From: a virus
Strand: one strand, 5' to 3'
IMG/VR virus record: IMGVR_UViG_3300005288_000029
Location: 1-27,388 of that record
DNA length: 27,388 bases
The notes beneath the pieces are model-generated. The model was not told the origin of the DNA, made no database searches, and saw only the letters and a list, made by a program, of their open reading frames with translations. The translations under genes were made by a program, and so were the position numbers. Of this stretch, positions 14,500 through 18,745 are shown piece after piece (positions within the stretch are counted from its first letter, which is position 1; every line of letters begins with the position of its first letter).

Positions 14500-14757
14500 A
14501 TGAAAACTCGCACTTTTACCAAAAATCTCATCGTACACACCCCGCCGACCAAAGAATCCCTCAAAAAGGCTTTTACCGCATACAAACCTAAATCATTCAA
14601 AGACTTTATAGTCATTTGTATGGTGAACGCAACTGCTGTCGACGCCGCCAAAAAGGGTTGGCTTGATCGACCGGGTACCTACGAAATCTCAGATATTTGG
14701 TTCAGTAAAGAAACGAGCTGGAACAAAGTGATCTGCCGAGTACGCAAGATCTCATAA
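14500..14757 (+). CDS. Small soluble protein (85 aa)
   Basis: The ATG follows CAAAGGAACACT. There is no membrane segment. The N-terminal part is basic ('TFTKNLIVHTPPTKESLKKA'); the middle has 'FIVICMVNATAVDAAKKGW'; the end, 'YEISDIWFSKETSWNKVICR', is likely beta-stranded. A compact alpha/beta fold is plausible. It contains two Cys residues. No family recognised. Own promoter and terminator. Confidence 0.76.
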   Translation: MKTRTFTKNLIVHTPPTKESLKKAFTAYKPKSFKDFIVICMVNATAVDAAKKGWLDRPGTYEISDIWFSKETSWNKVICRVRKIS

Positions 14758-14761
14758 CCCG

Positions 14762-14791
14762 ATAAGGGGCCCCACAAGGCCTCTTATTTTT
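14762..14791 (+). terminator. Terminator of array unit 13
   Basis: Stem ATAAGGGGCC/GGCCTCTTAT (10 bp with one G-T; 14762-14771, 14778-14787), loop CCACAA, then T-tract. Confidence 0.85.
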
Positions 14792-14794
14792 CCT

Positions 14795-14824
14795 TCGCAC
14801 GCATTACACACCCTATAGTGAGAA
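14795..14824 (+). promoter_or_regulatory. Array promoter 14
   Basis: TCGCA at 14795, ACA at 14806-14808 and TATAGT at 14814-14819, then GAGAAC. Identical to promoter 10 from TCGCA through the -10 box. It drives the 87-aa gene at 14848. Confidence 0.8.
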
Positions 14825-14847
14825 CCCCCTCAACGAAAGGAACTGAA

Positions 14848-15111
14848 ATGAAGAAATTCAAGATGAAGCCCGAAACCAAGGAAAAGCTGAAGAACGTCTG
14901 GATCGAAGCTTCGCCCTTTGTGATGCCCCTCGTTGCAGGTGTCGTTGGAGTCCTCTACATCTATTCAAAAGGTGTGGAGACCTCCAATGAGCACTATGCA
15001 GCATCGCTCAATCGCAAGGATGAAGCCTACGAAGCCATGACCGACCGAACAGCCGCCTCCACGGAACGGTTGAACCACGATATCCTCACAAGGATCGTCC
15101 CCAACGAGTAA
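14848..15111 (+). CDS. One-TM small protein (87 aa)
   Basis: The start ATG 14848 lies 8 nt after GAAAGG; the in-frame GTG at 14818 inside the promoter is rejected. A highly basic N-terminus (MKKFKMKPETKEKLKN) is followed by a membrane helix at about 22-40 (SPFVMPLVAGVVGVLYIY). The C-terminal 45 residues ('RKDEAYEAMTDRTAASTERL') are helical and charged. The C-terminal domain is probably outside the cytoplasm. Own promoter and terminator. Confidence 0.78.
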   Translation: MKKFKMKPETKEKLKNVWIEASPFVMPLVAGVVGVLYIYSKGVETSNEHYAASLNRKDEAYEAMTDRTAASTERLNHDILTRIVPNE

Positions 15112-15122
15112 ATCTCAAGAAG

Positions 15123-15153
15123 CTAGAAGAGCCCACAAGCCCTTCTAGTTTTT
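15123..15153 (+). terminator. Terminator of array unit 14
   Basis: Stem CTAGAAG/CTTCTAG (15123-15129, 15142-15148) with loop AGCCCACAAGCC (one base differs from the usual 12-nt loop), then TTTTT. Confidence 0.85.
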
Positions 15154-15155
15154 CT

Positions 15156-15185
15156 TCGCATATTCTACATGTCCTATAGTGAGAA
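15156..15185 (+). promoter_or_regulatory. Array promoter 15
   Basis: TCGCA at 15156, ACA at 15167-15169 and TATAGT at 15175-15180, then GAGAAG. It drives the 78-aa gene at 15211. Confidence 0.8.
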
Positions 15186-15210
15186 GTTAACCCCTATGAA
15201 AGGTAATACC

Positions 15211-15447
15211 ATGAACCTCAAAAAAGACATCAAAGATATCGGCTACCTGCTGATCACCCCCGTCCCCGCAAAGTACCACTTTGAAGGCGTCAACAACCAG
15301 CGTGCAGCGCGACAACTCACAGTTGTCAGCATTGCGCTCCCCCTCGTTGCCACCGTCATCGCCGTATACGCACCGGTCGTGATCGACAAGGTCCGTAATC
15401 TGAAAGTCCCTTTTGAAATTGGACCGATTTACTGGAATAAGAAGTAA
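15211..15447 (+). CDS. One-TM small protein (78 aa)
   Basis: The start ATG 15211 lies 8 nt after GAAAGG. The N-terminal 35 residues are polar to amphipathic (MNLKKDIKDIGYLLITPVPA), then a membrane helix at about 36-57 (TVVSIALPLVATVIAVYAPVV) and a tail with LKVPFEIGPIYWNKK. Own promoter and terminator. No family recognised. Confidence 0.77.
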   Translation: MNLKKDIKDIGYLLITPVPAKYHFEGVNNQRAARQLTVVSIALPLVATVIAVYAPVVIDKVRNLKVPFEIGPIYWNKK

Positions 15448-15456
15448 CACCTCAAG

Positions 15457-15487
15457 CTAGAAGAGCCTACAAGCCCTTCTAGTTTTT
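15457..15487 (+). terminator. Terminator of array unit 15
   Basis: Stem CTAGAAG/CTTCTAG (15457-15463, 15476-15482), loop AGCCTACAAGCC, then TTTTT. Confidence 0.85.
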
Positions 15488-15490
15488 GCC

Positions 15491-15520
15491 TCGCATATTT
15501 TACACACCCTATAGTGAGAA
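15491..15520 (+). promoter_or_regulatory. Array promoter 16
   Basis: TCGCA at 15491, ACA at 15502-15504 and TATAGT at 15510-15515, then GAGAAC. It drives the 56-aa gene at 15544. Confidence 0.8.
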
Positions 15521-15543
15521 CCCCTACTAACAAAGGAAACACT

Positions 15544-15714
15544 ATGAAAACCCTCATGAACCTCGACAATGCCCCCGTAACGGTATCCGAAGTCGTCAAG
15601 TCGGCTGGCTCATCGTTCGCGAAATCAATCGCAATCGAAGCCACCGTCATTGTCGGCCTCTATACCGCCTACTGGATCATGTCAGCCGTGAAGGACTCCA
15701 AGAAGTCCAAGTAA
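15544..15714 (+). CDS. One-TM small protein (56 aa)
   Basis: The ATG follows CAAAGGAAACACT; the in-frame GTG at 15514 is part of the promoter. The N-terminal 28 residues are polar (TVSEVVKSAGSSFAKS), followed by a membrane helix at about 29-49 (IAIEATVIVGLYTAYWIMSAV) and a lysine-rich end DSKKSK. The basic C-terminus suggests it lies in the cytoplasm. Own promoter and terminator. Confidence 0.74.
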   Translation: MKTLMNLDNAPVTVSEVVKSAGSSFAKSIAIEATVIVGLYTAYWIMSAVKDSKKSK

Positions 15715-15722
15715 CACTCGAG

Positions 15723-15753
15723 CTAGAAGAGCCTACAAGCCCTTCTAGTTTTT
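15723..15753 (+). terminator. Terminator of array unit 16
   Basis: Stem CTAGAAG/CTTCTAG (15723-15729, 15742-15748), loop AGCCTACAAGCC, then TTTTT joining the next TCGTA. Confidence 0.85.
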
Positions 15754-15782
15754 CGTAGAATATACATGTCCTATAGTGAGAA
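15753..15782 (+). promoter_or_regulatory. Array promoter 17
   Basis: TCGTA (variant) at 15753, ACA at 15764-15766 and TATAGT at 15772-15777, then GAGAAC. It drives the 61-aa gene at 15807. Confidence 0.78.
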
Positions 15783-15806
15783 CTAACCCCTAACAAAGGA
15801 CATACC

Positions 15807-15992
15807 ATGACCGCCAAGACATCTACCCAGCACGCTGAAGAACTTGCGATGCTCCTGCACAAACTCGCCGACCTGATCGATTCCGATCCGACCAAGGTTG
15901 AGTGGAAAGAAATGCAGAAGATAGCTCGATACTTCTGGCAGGGATGCCTTATTGGACGCCTTATGGCATTTAAAGAACGTAAAAGGAAGTAA
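15807..15992 (+). CDS. Small helical protein (61 aa)
   Basis: The ATG follows CAAAGGACATACC. It is a soluble-looking helical protein: 'AEELAMLLHKLADLIDSDPT', then 'VEWKEMQKIARYFWQGCLIG' and a strongly basic C-terminus (RLMAFKERKRK). Two amphipathic helices joined by an SDPTK turn; the basic tail could bind nucleic acid. No family recognised. Own promoter and terminator. Confidence 0.74.
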   Translation: MTAKTSTQHAEELAMLLHKLADLIDSDPTKVEWKEMQKIARYFWQGCLIGRLMAFKERKRK

Positions 15993-15996
15993 TCAA

Positions 15997-16029
15997 AATA
16001 GGAGGCCCTAACAAGGCCTCTTATTTTTT
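15997..16029 (+). terminator. Terminator of array unit 17
   Basis: Stem AATAGGAGGCC/GGCCTCTTATT (11 bp with one G-T; 15997-16007, 16015-16025), loop CTAACAA, then TTTTTT overlapping the next TCGCA. Confidence 0.86.
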
Positions 16030-16058
16030 CGCAGGTATTACACACCCTATAGTGAGAA
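16029..16058 (+). promoter_or_regulatory. Array promoter 18
   Basis: TCGCA at 16029, ACA at 16040-16042 and TATAGT at 16048-16053, then GAGAAG. It drives the 78-aa gene at 16085. Confidence 0.8.
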
Positions 16059-16084
16059 GTACCCCCACTAACAAAGGAAACATC

Positions 16085-16321
16085 ATGTTCAAGAATCACA
16101 AACTGGAACTGAAGCTTGTCAAGAACCGCAATCAGGATGAACTGGTTGATGCCACCCCGTCTGTCACGAAAGAAGACATCGTTCACATCGCAAAGAACGT
16201 TGCCAAATTCGTCATCGGAGGAGTGCTCATCACCATGGCAGCCGGTGCAGCTCTCGACACCGCTCAGTACGCAGCAATGACTCGTATCGACAAGAAGAAC
16301 TCCCGAGAACTGGAAAACTAA
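16085..16321 (+). CDS. One-TM small protein (78 aa)
   Basis: The ATG follows CAAAGGAAACATC. The basic N-terminus (MFKNHKLELKLVKNRN) is followed by an acidic stretch (QDELVDATPSVTKEDIVHIAK), a membrane helix at about 42-60 (FVIGGVLITMAAGAALDTA) and a charged tail (DKKNSRELEN). Own promoter and terminator. No family recognised. Confidence 0.76.
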   Translation: MFKNHKLELKLVKNRNQDELVDATPSVTKEDIVHIAKNVAKFVIGGVLITMAAGAALDTAQYAAMTRIDKKNSRELEN

Positions 16322-16327
16322 TCCAAG

Positions 16328-16357
16328 ATAAGGGGCCCGCAAGGCCTCTTATTTTTT
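16328..16357 (+). terminator. Terminator of array unit 18
   Basis: Stem ATAAGGGGCC/GGCCTCTTAT (16328-16337, 16343-16352) with a shortened loop CGCAA, then TTTTTT joining the next TCGTG. Confidence 0.85.
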
Positions 16358-16386
16358 CGTGAGTTTTACATGCCCTATAATGAGAA
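16357..16386 (+). promoter_or_regulatory. Array promoter 19
   Basis: TCGTG (variant) at 16357, ACA at 16368-16370 and TATAAT at 16376-16381, then GAGAAC. It drives the 73-aa gene at 16406. Confidence 0.76.
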
Positions 16387-16405
16387 CTCCTATGAAAGGA
16401 TCGAC

Positions 16406-16627
16406 ATGTTTTTCGATGATATGGATGACCTGTTCTACAAGATTTGGAGAGAGATATTTAGTCAAGAAGCTATAGCATTACCGCTAAAGAAACGACACGA
16501 TATTCAGACCCGACATGTCTTGAAGAACACCGCCCGTCACACAACACGTCCTCTATTCAACAAGCGACTATCGAAAGGAAGGGCCCCGCGTGGGCTTTCC
16601 TTTTCGCAAAATTTACATGTCCTATAA
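16406..16627 (+). CDS. Small protein whose 3' end contains a terminator and a promoter (73 aa)
   Basis: The ATG 16406 lies 6 nt after GAAAGGA. The N-terminus is acidic and aromatic (MFFDDMDDLFYKIWREIF); from residue 28 it is basic (KKRHDIQTRHVLKNTARH). Residues about 57-67 are encoded by a terminator hairpin (16574-16604). The last residues, NLHVL, are encoded by the promoter at 16604, and the stop TAA lies inside its TATAAT. The reading is therefore partly forced by regulatory DNA: the gene may have extended after losing an earlier stop, or the terminator may be weak. No family recognised. Confidence 0.6.
   Translation: MFFDDMDDLFYKIWREIFSQEAIALPLKKRHDIQTRHVLKNTARHTTRPLFNKRLSKGRAPRGLSFSQNLHVL
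16574..16604 (+). terminator. Terminator inside the 3' end of the 73-aa gene
   Basis: Imperfect stem: AAAGGAA/TTCCTTT (7 bp) and GCCC/GGGC (4 bp) separated by a small internal loop, with a CGCGT loop, then TTTT into the next TCGCA. It lies before the stop codon of the gene it would terminate. Confidence 0.65.
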
Positions 16628-16633
16628 TGAAAG
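16604..16633 (+). promoter_or_regulatory. Array promoter 20
   Basis: TCGCA at 16604, ACA at 16615-16617 and TATAAT at 16623-16628; then GAAAGG instead of GAGAA. The TAA at 16625-16627 is also a stop codon. No convincing gene follows, so it is assigned to the RNA at 16635. Confidence 0.75.
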
Positions 16634-16634
16634 G

Positions 16635-16770
16635 AGTGTAAAACTAATGGAGGCGGTATCCAACCCGCTAATATAGTCCATCCCTGCTGCCCAATTAACA
16701 ACGGCAACATCACGCCCTTTCACTGAGAAGACCACCTGCTATTCGTAAGAGTACCAGACCTTCTCTTTTT
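16635..16770 (+). ncRNA. Candidate small RNA 1 (about 136 nt)
   Basis: The unit has a promoter (-10 at 16623) and ends in a terminator-like hairpin at 16725-16770, but no ORF longer than 9 codons (ATG at 16647, MEAVSNPLI) lies between. Visible pairings: GCGG/CCGC, TGCC/GGCA, and in the last hairpin GAGAAG/CTTCTC enclosing CTG-TATTC / GAG-TA-CAG with a GTAA loop. Start site assumes +1 seven bases after the -10 box. The 9-codon frame has an AAAGGAG upstream that is transcribed only if transcription starts earlier, so a tiny peptide is not excluded. Together with the next leader this fills the roughly 300-base gap between genes. Function unknown. Confidence 0.5.
16725..16770 (+). terminator. Terminator of small RNA 1
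   Basis: GAGAAG (16725-16730) pairs with CTTCTC (16760-16765), enclosing an inner hairpin with a GTAA loop, followed by TTTTT. The wide interior makes it less certain than the array terminators. Confidence 0.6.
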
Positions 16771-16771
16771 C

Positions 16772-16801
16772 TCGCAAGAATTACATGCCCTATAATGAGA
16801 A
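16772..16801 (+). promoter_or_regulatory. Array promoter 21
   Basis: TCGCA at 16772, ACA at 16783-16785 and TATAAT at 16791-16796, then GAGAAG. It drives a 125-nt structured leader and the 102-aa gene at 16928. Confidence 0.8.
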
Positions 16802-16802
16802 G

Positions 16803-16927
16803 AAAGGTTAGGTACTGGCGAGGCCTAATAAGCATTGCCCCCGAAACCACCGCAAGGTGCGACAAATAGTTAATCACCTTTCTCCTCAACACCCCCTATA
16901 TTTTTTGCCTAACCAAGGAGACGTCCC
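16803..16927 (+). promoter_or_regulatory. Structured 125-nt leader RNA upstream of the 102-aa gene
   Basis: No credible start codon with RBS lies here. GGTTAGGTA (16806-16814) can pair with TGCCTAACC (16906-16914; 9 bp, one G-T), directly before the SD AAGGAG at 16915-16920. The same 5' strand (AAAGGT, 16803-16808) can instead pair with ACCTTT (16876-16881), so the two stems exclude each other. A CACC-GCAA-GGTG hairpin with a GNRA loop sits at 16848-16859 and GGCGA/TTGCC can pair at about 16817-16838. Mutually exclusive stems next to an SD are typical of riboswitch-like or attenuator leaders. A T-tract at 16901-16906 has no stem immediately before it. It could also be processed into a stable RNA. 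Confidence 0.5.
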
Positions 16928-17236
16928 GTGTCTGAAGAACTTAAGAAGCGTATTGATGGCGTAATGGCCGATAGCCAAAAGCGAACTGCCGCCGAGATGG
17001 ACCTGTATATTCTCCGATTCTTTGGGGATAAGGCGACCTTCGAAGAGTTCGCACACCTCTATATTTTGGAAGTGATCCATCCCAGCGAGTTTGAAACCAT
17101 GCAGAGCAATGATTTGTTTGCGGATAATTTGGAGTATAAGATCCGCATTACGACTACCTATCGCCTCCGTCGAAAGACCCAAGCTGAGCTGGCCAAAGAA
17201 GTGGTCGAGACCTCGCAGGAATTACATGCCCTATAA
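16928..17236 (+). CDS. Small helical protein under a structured leader (102 aa)
   Basis: The GTG start follows AAGGAG by 7 nt. It is charged and mostly helical ('ELKKRIDGVMADSQKRTAAE', then 'KATFEEFAHLYILEVIHPSE', then 'YRLRRKTQAELAKEVVETSQ'). No membrane segment and no family recognised. The last residues ELHAL are encoded by the following promoter and the stop TAA (17234-17236) lies inside its TATAAT. In contrast to the array genes it has a long structured 5' leader and no terminator of its own before the next promoter. Confidence 0.72.
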   Translation: MSEELKKRIDGVMADSQKRTAAEMDLYILRFFGDKATFEEFAHLYILEVIHPSEFETMQSNDLFADNLEYKIRITTTYRLRRKTQAELAKEVVETSQELHAL

Positions 17237-17242
17237 TGAGAG
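17213..17242 (+). promoter_or_regulatory. Array promoter 22, embedded in the end of a gene
   Basis: TCGCA at 17213, ACA at 17224-17226 and TATAAT at 17232-17237, then GAGAG. It lies wholly or almost wholly in the coding sequence of the 102-aa gene and supplies its stop codon. Confidence 0.76.
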
Positions 17243-17263
17243 AGTACACTTAGAGATAAGTCG

Positions 17264-17297
17264 AAGAGCCTGTAGCAATACATGCACTCTTATTTTT
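17264..17297 (+). terminator. Terminator/attenuator between promoter 22 and the 57-aa gene
   Basis: AAGAG/CTCTT (5 bp) and TGTA/TACA (4 bp) with one inner C-G pair, a small bulge and a GCAA loop, followed by ATTTTT. It ends only about 54 nt after the expected transcription start, before any gene, so transcription from promoter 22 would give a very short RNA unless it reads through to the gene at 17323. Confidence 0.7.
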
Positions 17298-17322
17298 CAT
17301 GTCTTTTGAAAGGAGACAAACG

Positions 17323-17496
17323 ATGTTTCGCTGGTACAAGTTAATTCCAAAAGGCGCGTATGTTGAAGTGCAAACTTCGGGGCCTAAGGTGCCTTGGTCT
17401 ACGGAAAAACGGCAATATCGAAACCGAGGTGAAAAGGCTTTTCACCTCGGTAAGTACCGGATCGTATGGGGTCGTCCAAGGATGTCGCAGAAATAA
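17323..17496 (+). CDS. Small basic protein (57 aa)
   Basis: The start ATG 17323 lies 7 nt after GAAAGGAG. A longer in-frame reading from 17299 includes the RBS and is rejected. The product is basic (MFRWYKLIPKGAYVEVQTSG, later 'KAFHLGKYRIVWGRP') and lacks a membrane segment; a small beta-rich fold is likely. A perfect 13-bp inverted repeat (17423-17451) lies inside the gene. The stop is inside the next promoter element. No family recognised. Confidence 0.65.
   Translation: MFRWYKLIPKGAYVEVQTSGPKVPWSTEKRQYRNRGEKAFHLGKYRIVWGRPRMSQK
17423..17451 (+). repeat. Perfect 13-bp inverted repeat inside the 57-aa gene
   Basis: ACCGAGGTGAAAA (17423-17435), a 3-nt spacer GGC and its exact complement (17439-17451). 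No T-tract follows, so it is not an ordinary terminator. It could be an operator, an mRNA hairpin or the trace of an inversion. Confidence 0.8.
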
Positions 17497-17514
17497 CATG
17501 GCCTATAATGAGAA
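17485..17514 (+). promoter_or_regulatory. Array promoter 23
   Basis: TCGCA at 17485, ACA at 17496-17498 and TATAAT at 17504-17509, then GAGAAG. Its first half lies in the end of the 57-aa gene. It drives a leader RNA and the DUF6353-like gene at 17617. Confidence 0.78.
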
Positions 17515-17515
17515 G

Positions 17516-17592
17516 AAGACCCCCATCACGAGCTACTAGCGAATGGTATGGGTCCGCGTAGAGAAAGACTACATCTTCTCATTCTTTTTTTT
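17516..17592 (+). ncRNA. Candidate small RNA / attenuated leader (about 77 nt)
   Basis: After promoter 23 no RBS-linked ORF occurs until 17617. GACCC/GGGTC (17518-17522, 17550-17554) encloses CCAT/ATGG; a second hairpin GAGAA-A-GA/TCTTCTC (17561-17568, 17574-17580) has a CTACA loop and is followed by eight Ts (17585-17592). Most transcripts would end here as a 77-nt RNA; read-through gives the DUF6353-like protein. A 24-codon reading from ATG 17543 has no RBS. Confidence 0.5.
17561..17592 (+). terminator. Attenuator-type terminator before the first DUF6353-like gene
   Basis: Seven base pairs with one bulged A, loop CTACA similar to the array terminators, then ATTC and an eight-T tract at 17585-17592. 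It lies between promoter 23 and the SD GAAAGG of the gene at 17617. Confidence 0.72.
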
Positions 17593-17616
17593 GACTCTTG
17601 AAAGGTTACCCATCTG

Positions 17617-18375
17617 ATGATACGACTAGCTCGCTACGCTGGGGCAGCAAAGAAGCTTGTCGCTGATAACTCACCGGCAGTCTTGACCGCTGTTGCAGTT
17701 GTGGGTGTTGTTACTACTGCGATTCTCGTAGCGAAGGCAGCACCTAAAGCACACATTGATCTCGCAAATGAGGAATCCGAACGTCCCGGAGAAGCAGACC
17801 TGACCGATAAGGTACTCCTCACCTACCGGTATTACATCCCGGCTGTTGCCGTAGGAACCGCAACAATCGCTTGCATTATCGGTGCAAACACCATCAGTAC
17901 TAAACGGAGTGCAGCTCTGGCAAGTGCCTACGGCCTTACCGAACTAGCATTCAAGGAATATCGTGAGAAGGCTATCGAGGTAATCGGCGAAGCCAAGGAA
18001 ACGAAGATCCATGATGAAGTCATGAAAGACGTTGTGGATCGTGTCCCGGAGTCCTCACAGATCTTCATGACTGATGGCGGCAAACAGCTCTTCCTCGATC
18101 GCCATACAGAGCGTCTATTCGAAAGCGACATGGAGTCTGTTCGCGGGGCTGTGAATGACATTAACGAGGTCATTTATAGTGACATGTATGCCTCTCTGAA
18201 CGACTTCTACAGACTGCTTGGCATTCCCACCAGCACAGTTGGTGAGGAGCTTGGTTGGACTACTGACGTTCCACTCAAGGTCCGATATTCCGCACAGCTC
18301 CATCAGGGTAAGCGACCCGTCGTGGTTGTTGACTTCGAGAAGGCACCCGTTCGTGATTACAACAGGTTCGGATAA
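17617..18375 (+). CDS. DUF6353-like membrane protein, copy 1
   Basis: The product has 252 residues. The ATG follows GAAAGG with 11 nt spacing. Two membrane segments at about 21-43 (SPAVLTAVAVVGVVTTAILV) and 72-93 (YYIPAVAVGTATIACIIGAN) flank a short polar loop. A C-terminal soluble part carries 'SLNDFYRLLGIPTSTVGEELG', matching 'FLNDVYKCLGIPATPAGQVVG' of the larger protein at 22212. The pattern fits the DUF6353 family, common in phages of Gram-positive bacteria and of unknown function. It is the first gene after the array and lies behind an attenuator. The 3' end overlaps the next gene by 23 bases. Confidence 0.78.
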   Translation: MIRLARYAGAAKKLVADNSPAVLTAVAVVGVVTTAILVAKAAPKAHIDLANEESERPGEADLTDKVLLTYRYYIPAVAVGTATIACIIGANTISTKRSAALASAYGLTELAFKEYREKAIEVIGEAKETKIHDEVMKDVVDRVPESSQIFMTDGGKQLFLDRHTERLFESDMESVRGAVNDINEVIYSDMYASLNDFYRLLGIPTSTVGEELGWTTDVPLKVRYSAQLHQGKRPVVVVDFEKAPVRDYNRFG

Positions 18376-18553
18376 CCCCAAAGAGCCTGATTTGGAAGTG
18401 ACTAATGTCGGGGAGGCCTTAGCTGGACAATTTCTTAAAGAACTGTCTATAGCTGTAGGTCTCCCTGCATCGGTCTGTGAAATCCTTCTAAAATCCGGAT
18501 GGGCTCTCGAAATGGATATGAATGCGCCTACTAGATGGGTACGAAGGCTATAA
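18353..18553 (+). CDS. Small protein overlapping the DUF6353-like gene (66 aa)
   Basis: The GTG start at 18353 (AAGG 9 nt upstream) is the best supported one; TTG or GTG codons shortly after (about 18391-18400) are alternatives. The frame differs from the overlapping DUF6353-like gene. The sequence has an acidic N-terminus, then 'EALAGQFLKELSIAVGLPAS' and CEILLKSGW, and ends RWVRRL. No family recognised. Its stop directly abuts the next ATG. An ATG at 18218 would extend it deep into the previous gene and is not used. Confidence 0.6.
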   Translation: MITTGSDNPKEPDLEVTNVGEALAGQFLKELSIAVGLPASVCEILLKSGWALEMDMNAPTRWVRRL

Positions 18554-18745
18554 ATGTCACGCCCAGTAGCCGACTCGCCCACATATTTGGGCGATCGATT
18601 CTATATCGAAATTCCGAATGCGAACGTGACAGGCTGGTTGATTCACAAAATCAGCATGAATATCATCGACCATCAAAAGCATATCGATGGGATGATCGCT
18701 GCTGGAAACACCAACTTCCGAGAGCGTAAAACCTCGCGGGAATAA
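18554..18745 (+). CDS. Small protein (63 aa)
   Basis: The ATG follows the previous stop without a gap (TAAATG) and has only a weak RBS (GAAGG 10 nt upstream), so translation is probably coupled. It is a soluble alpha/beta-looking protein with 'YIEIPNANVTGWLIHKISMN' and then 'DHQKHIDGMIAAGNTNFRER'. The end overlaps promoter 24: the TCGCG element is inside the gene and the stop lies just before the ACA. No family recognised. Confidence 0.66.
   Translation: MSRPVADSPTYLGDRFYIEIPNANVTGWLIHKISMNIIDHQKHIDGMIAAGNTNFRERKTSRE

Noticed and set aside
13666-16085. Longer starts of array genes at the GTG of TATAGTGAGAAC (products beginning MRTP or similar at 13666, 14818, 15514, 16052)
   Set aside because: These GTG codons lie in the promoter and upstream of or at the transcription start; the ATG 7-9 nt after GAAAGG or CAAAGG is the consistent start.
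11731-16357. CRISPR array, because of regularly spaced repeats
   Set aside because: Repeats are hairpin terminators plus promoters, the spacers are open reading frames of variable length, and no cas genes are present.
16803-16887. tRNA or tmRNA in the leader segment, suggested by its size and a closing stem
   Set aside because: No TTCGA-type T-loop, no anticodon arm and no CCA-adjacent acceptor of 7 bp; the pairings fit a leader RNA better. I found no tRNA elsewhere in the window.
18166-18190. Further array promoter at TATAGTGACATG
   Set aside because: It lies in the middle of the DUF6353-like gene and lacks TCG and ACA at the required distances.
18218-18352. N-terminal extension of the 66-aa gene back to ATG 18218
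   Set aside because: It would lie entirely inside the DUF6353-like coding sequence in another frame without an RBS; GTG 18353 needs only a 23-base overlap.
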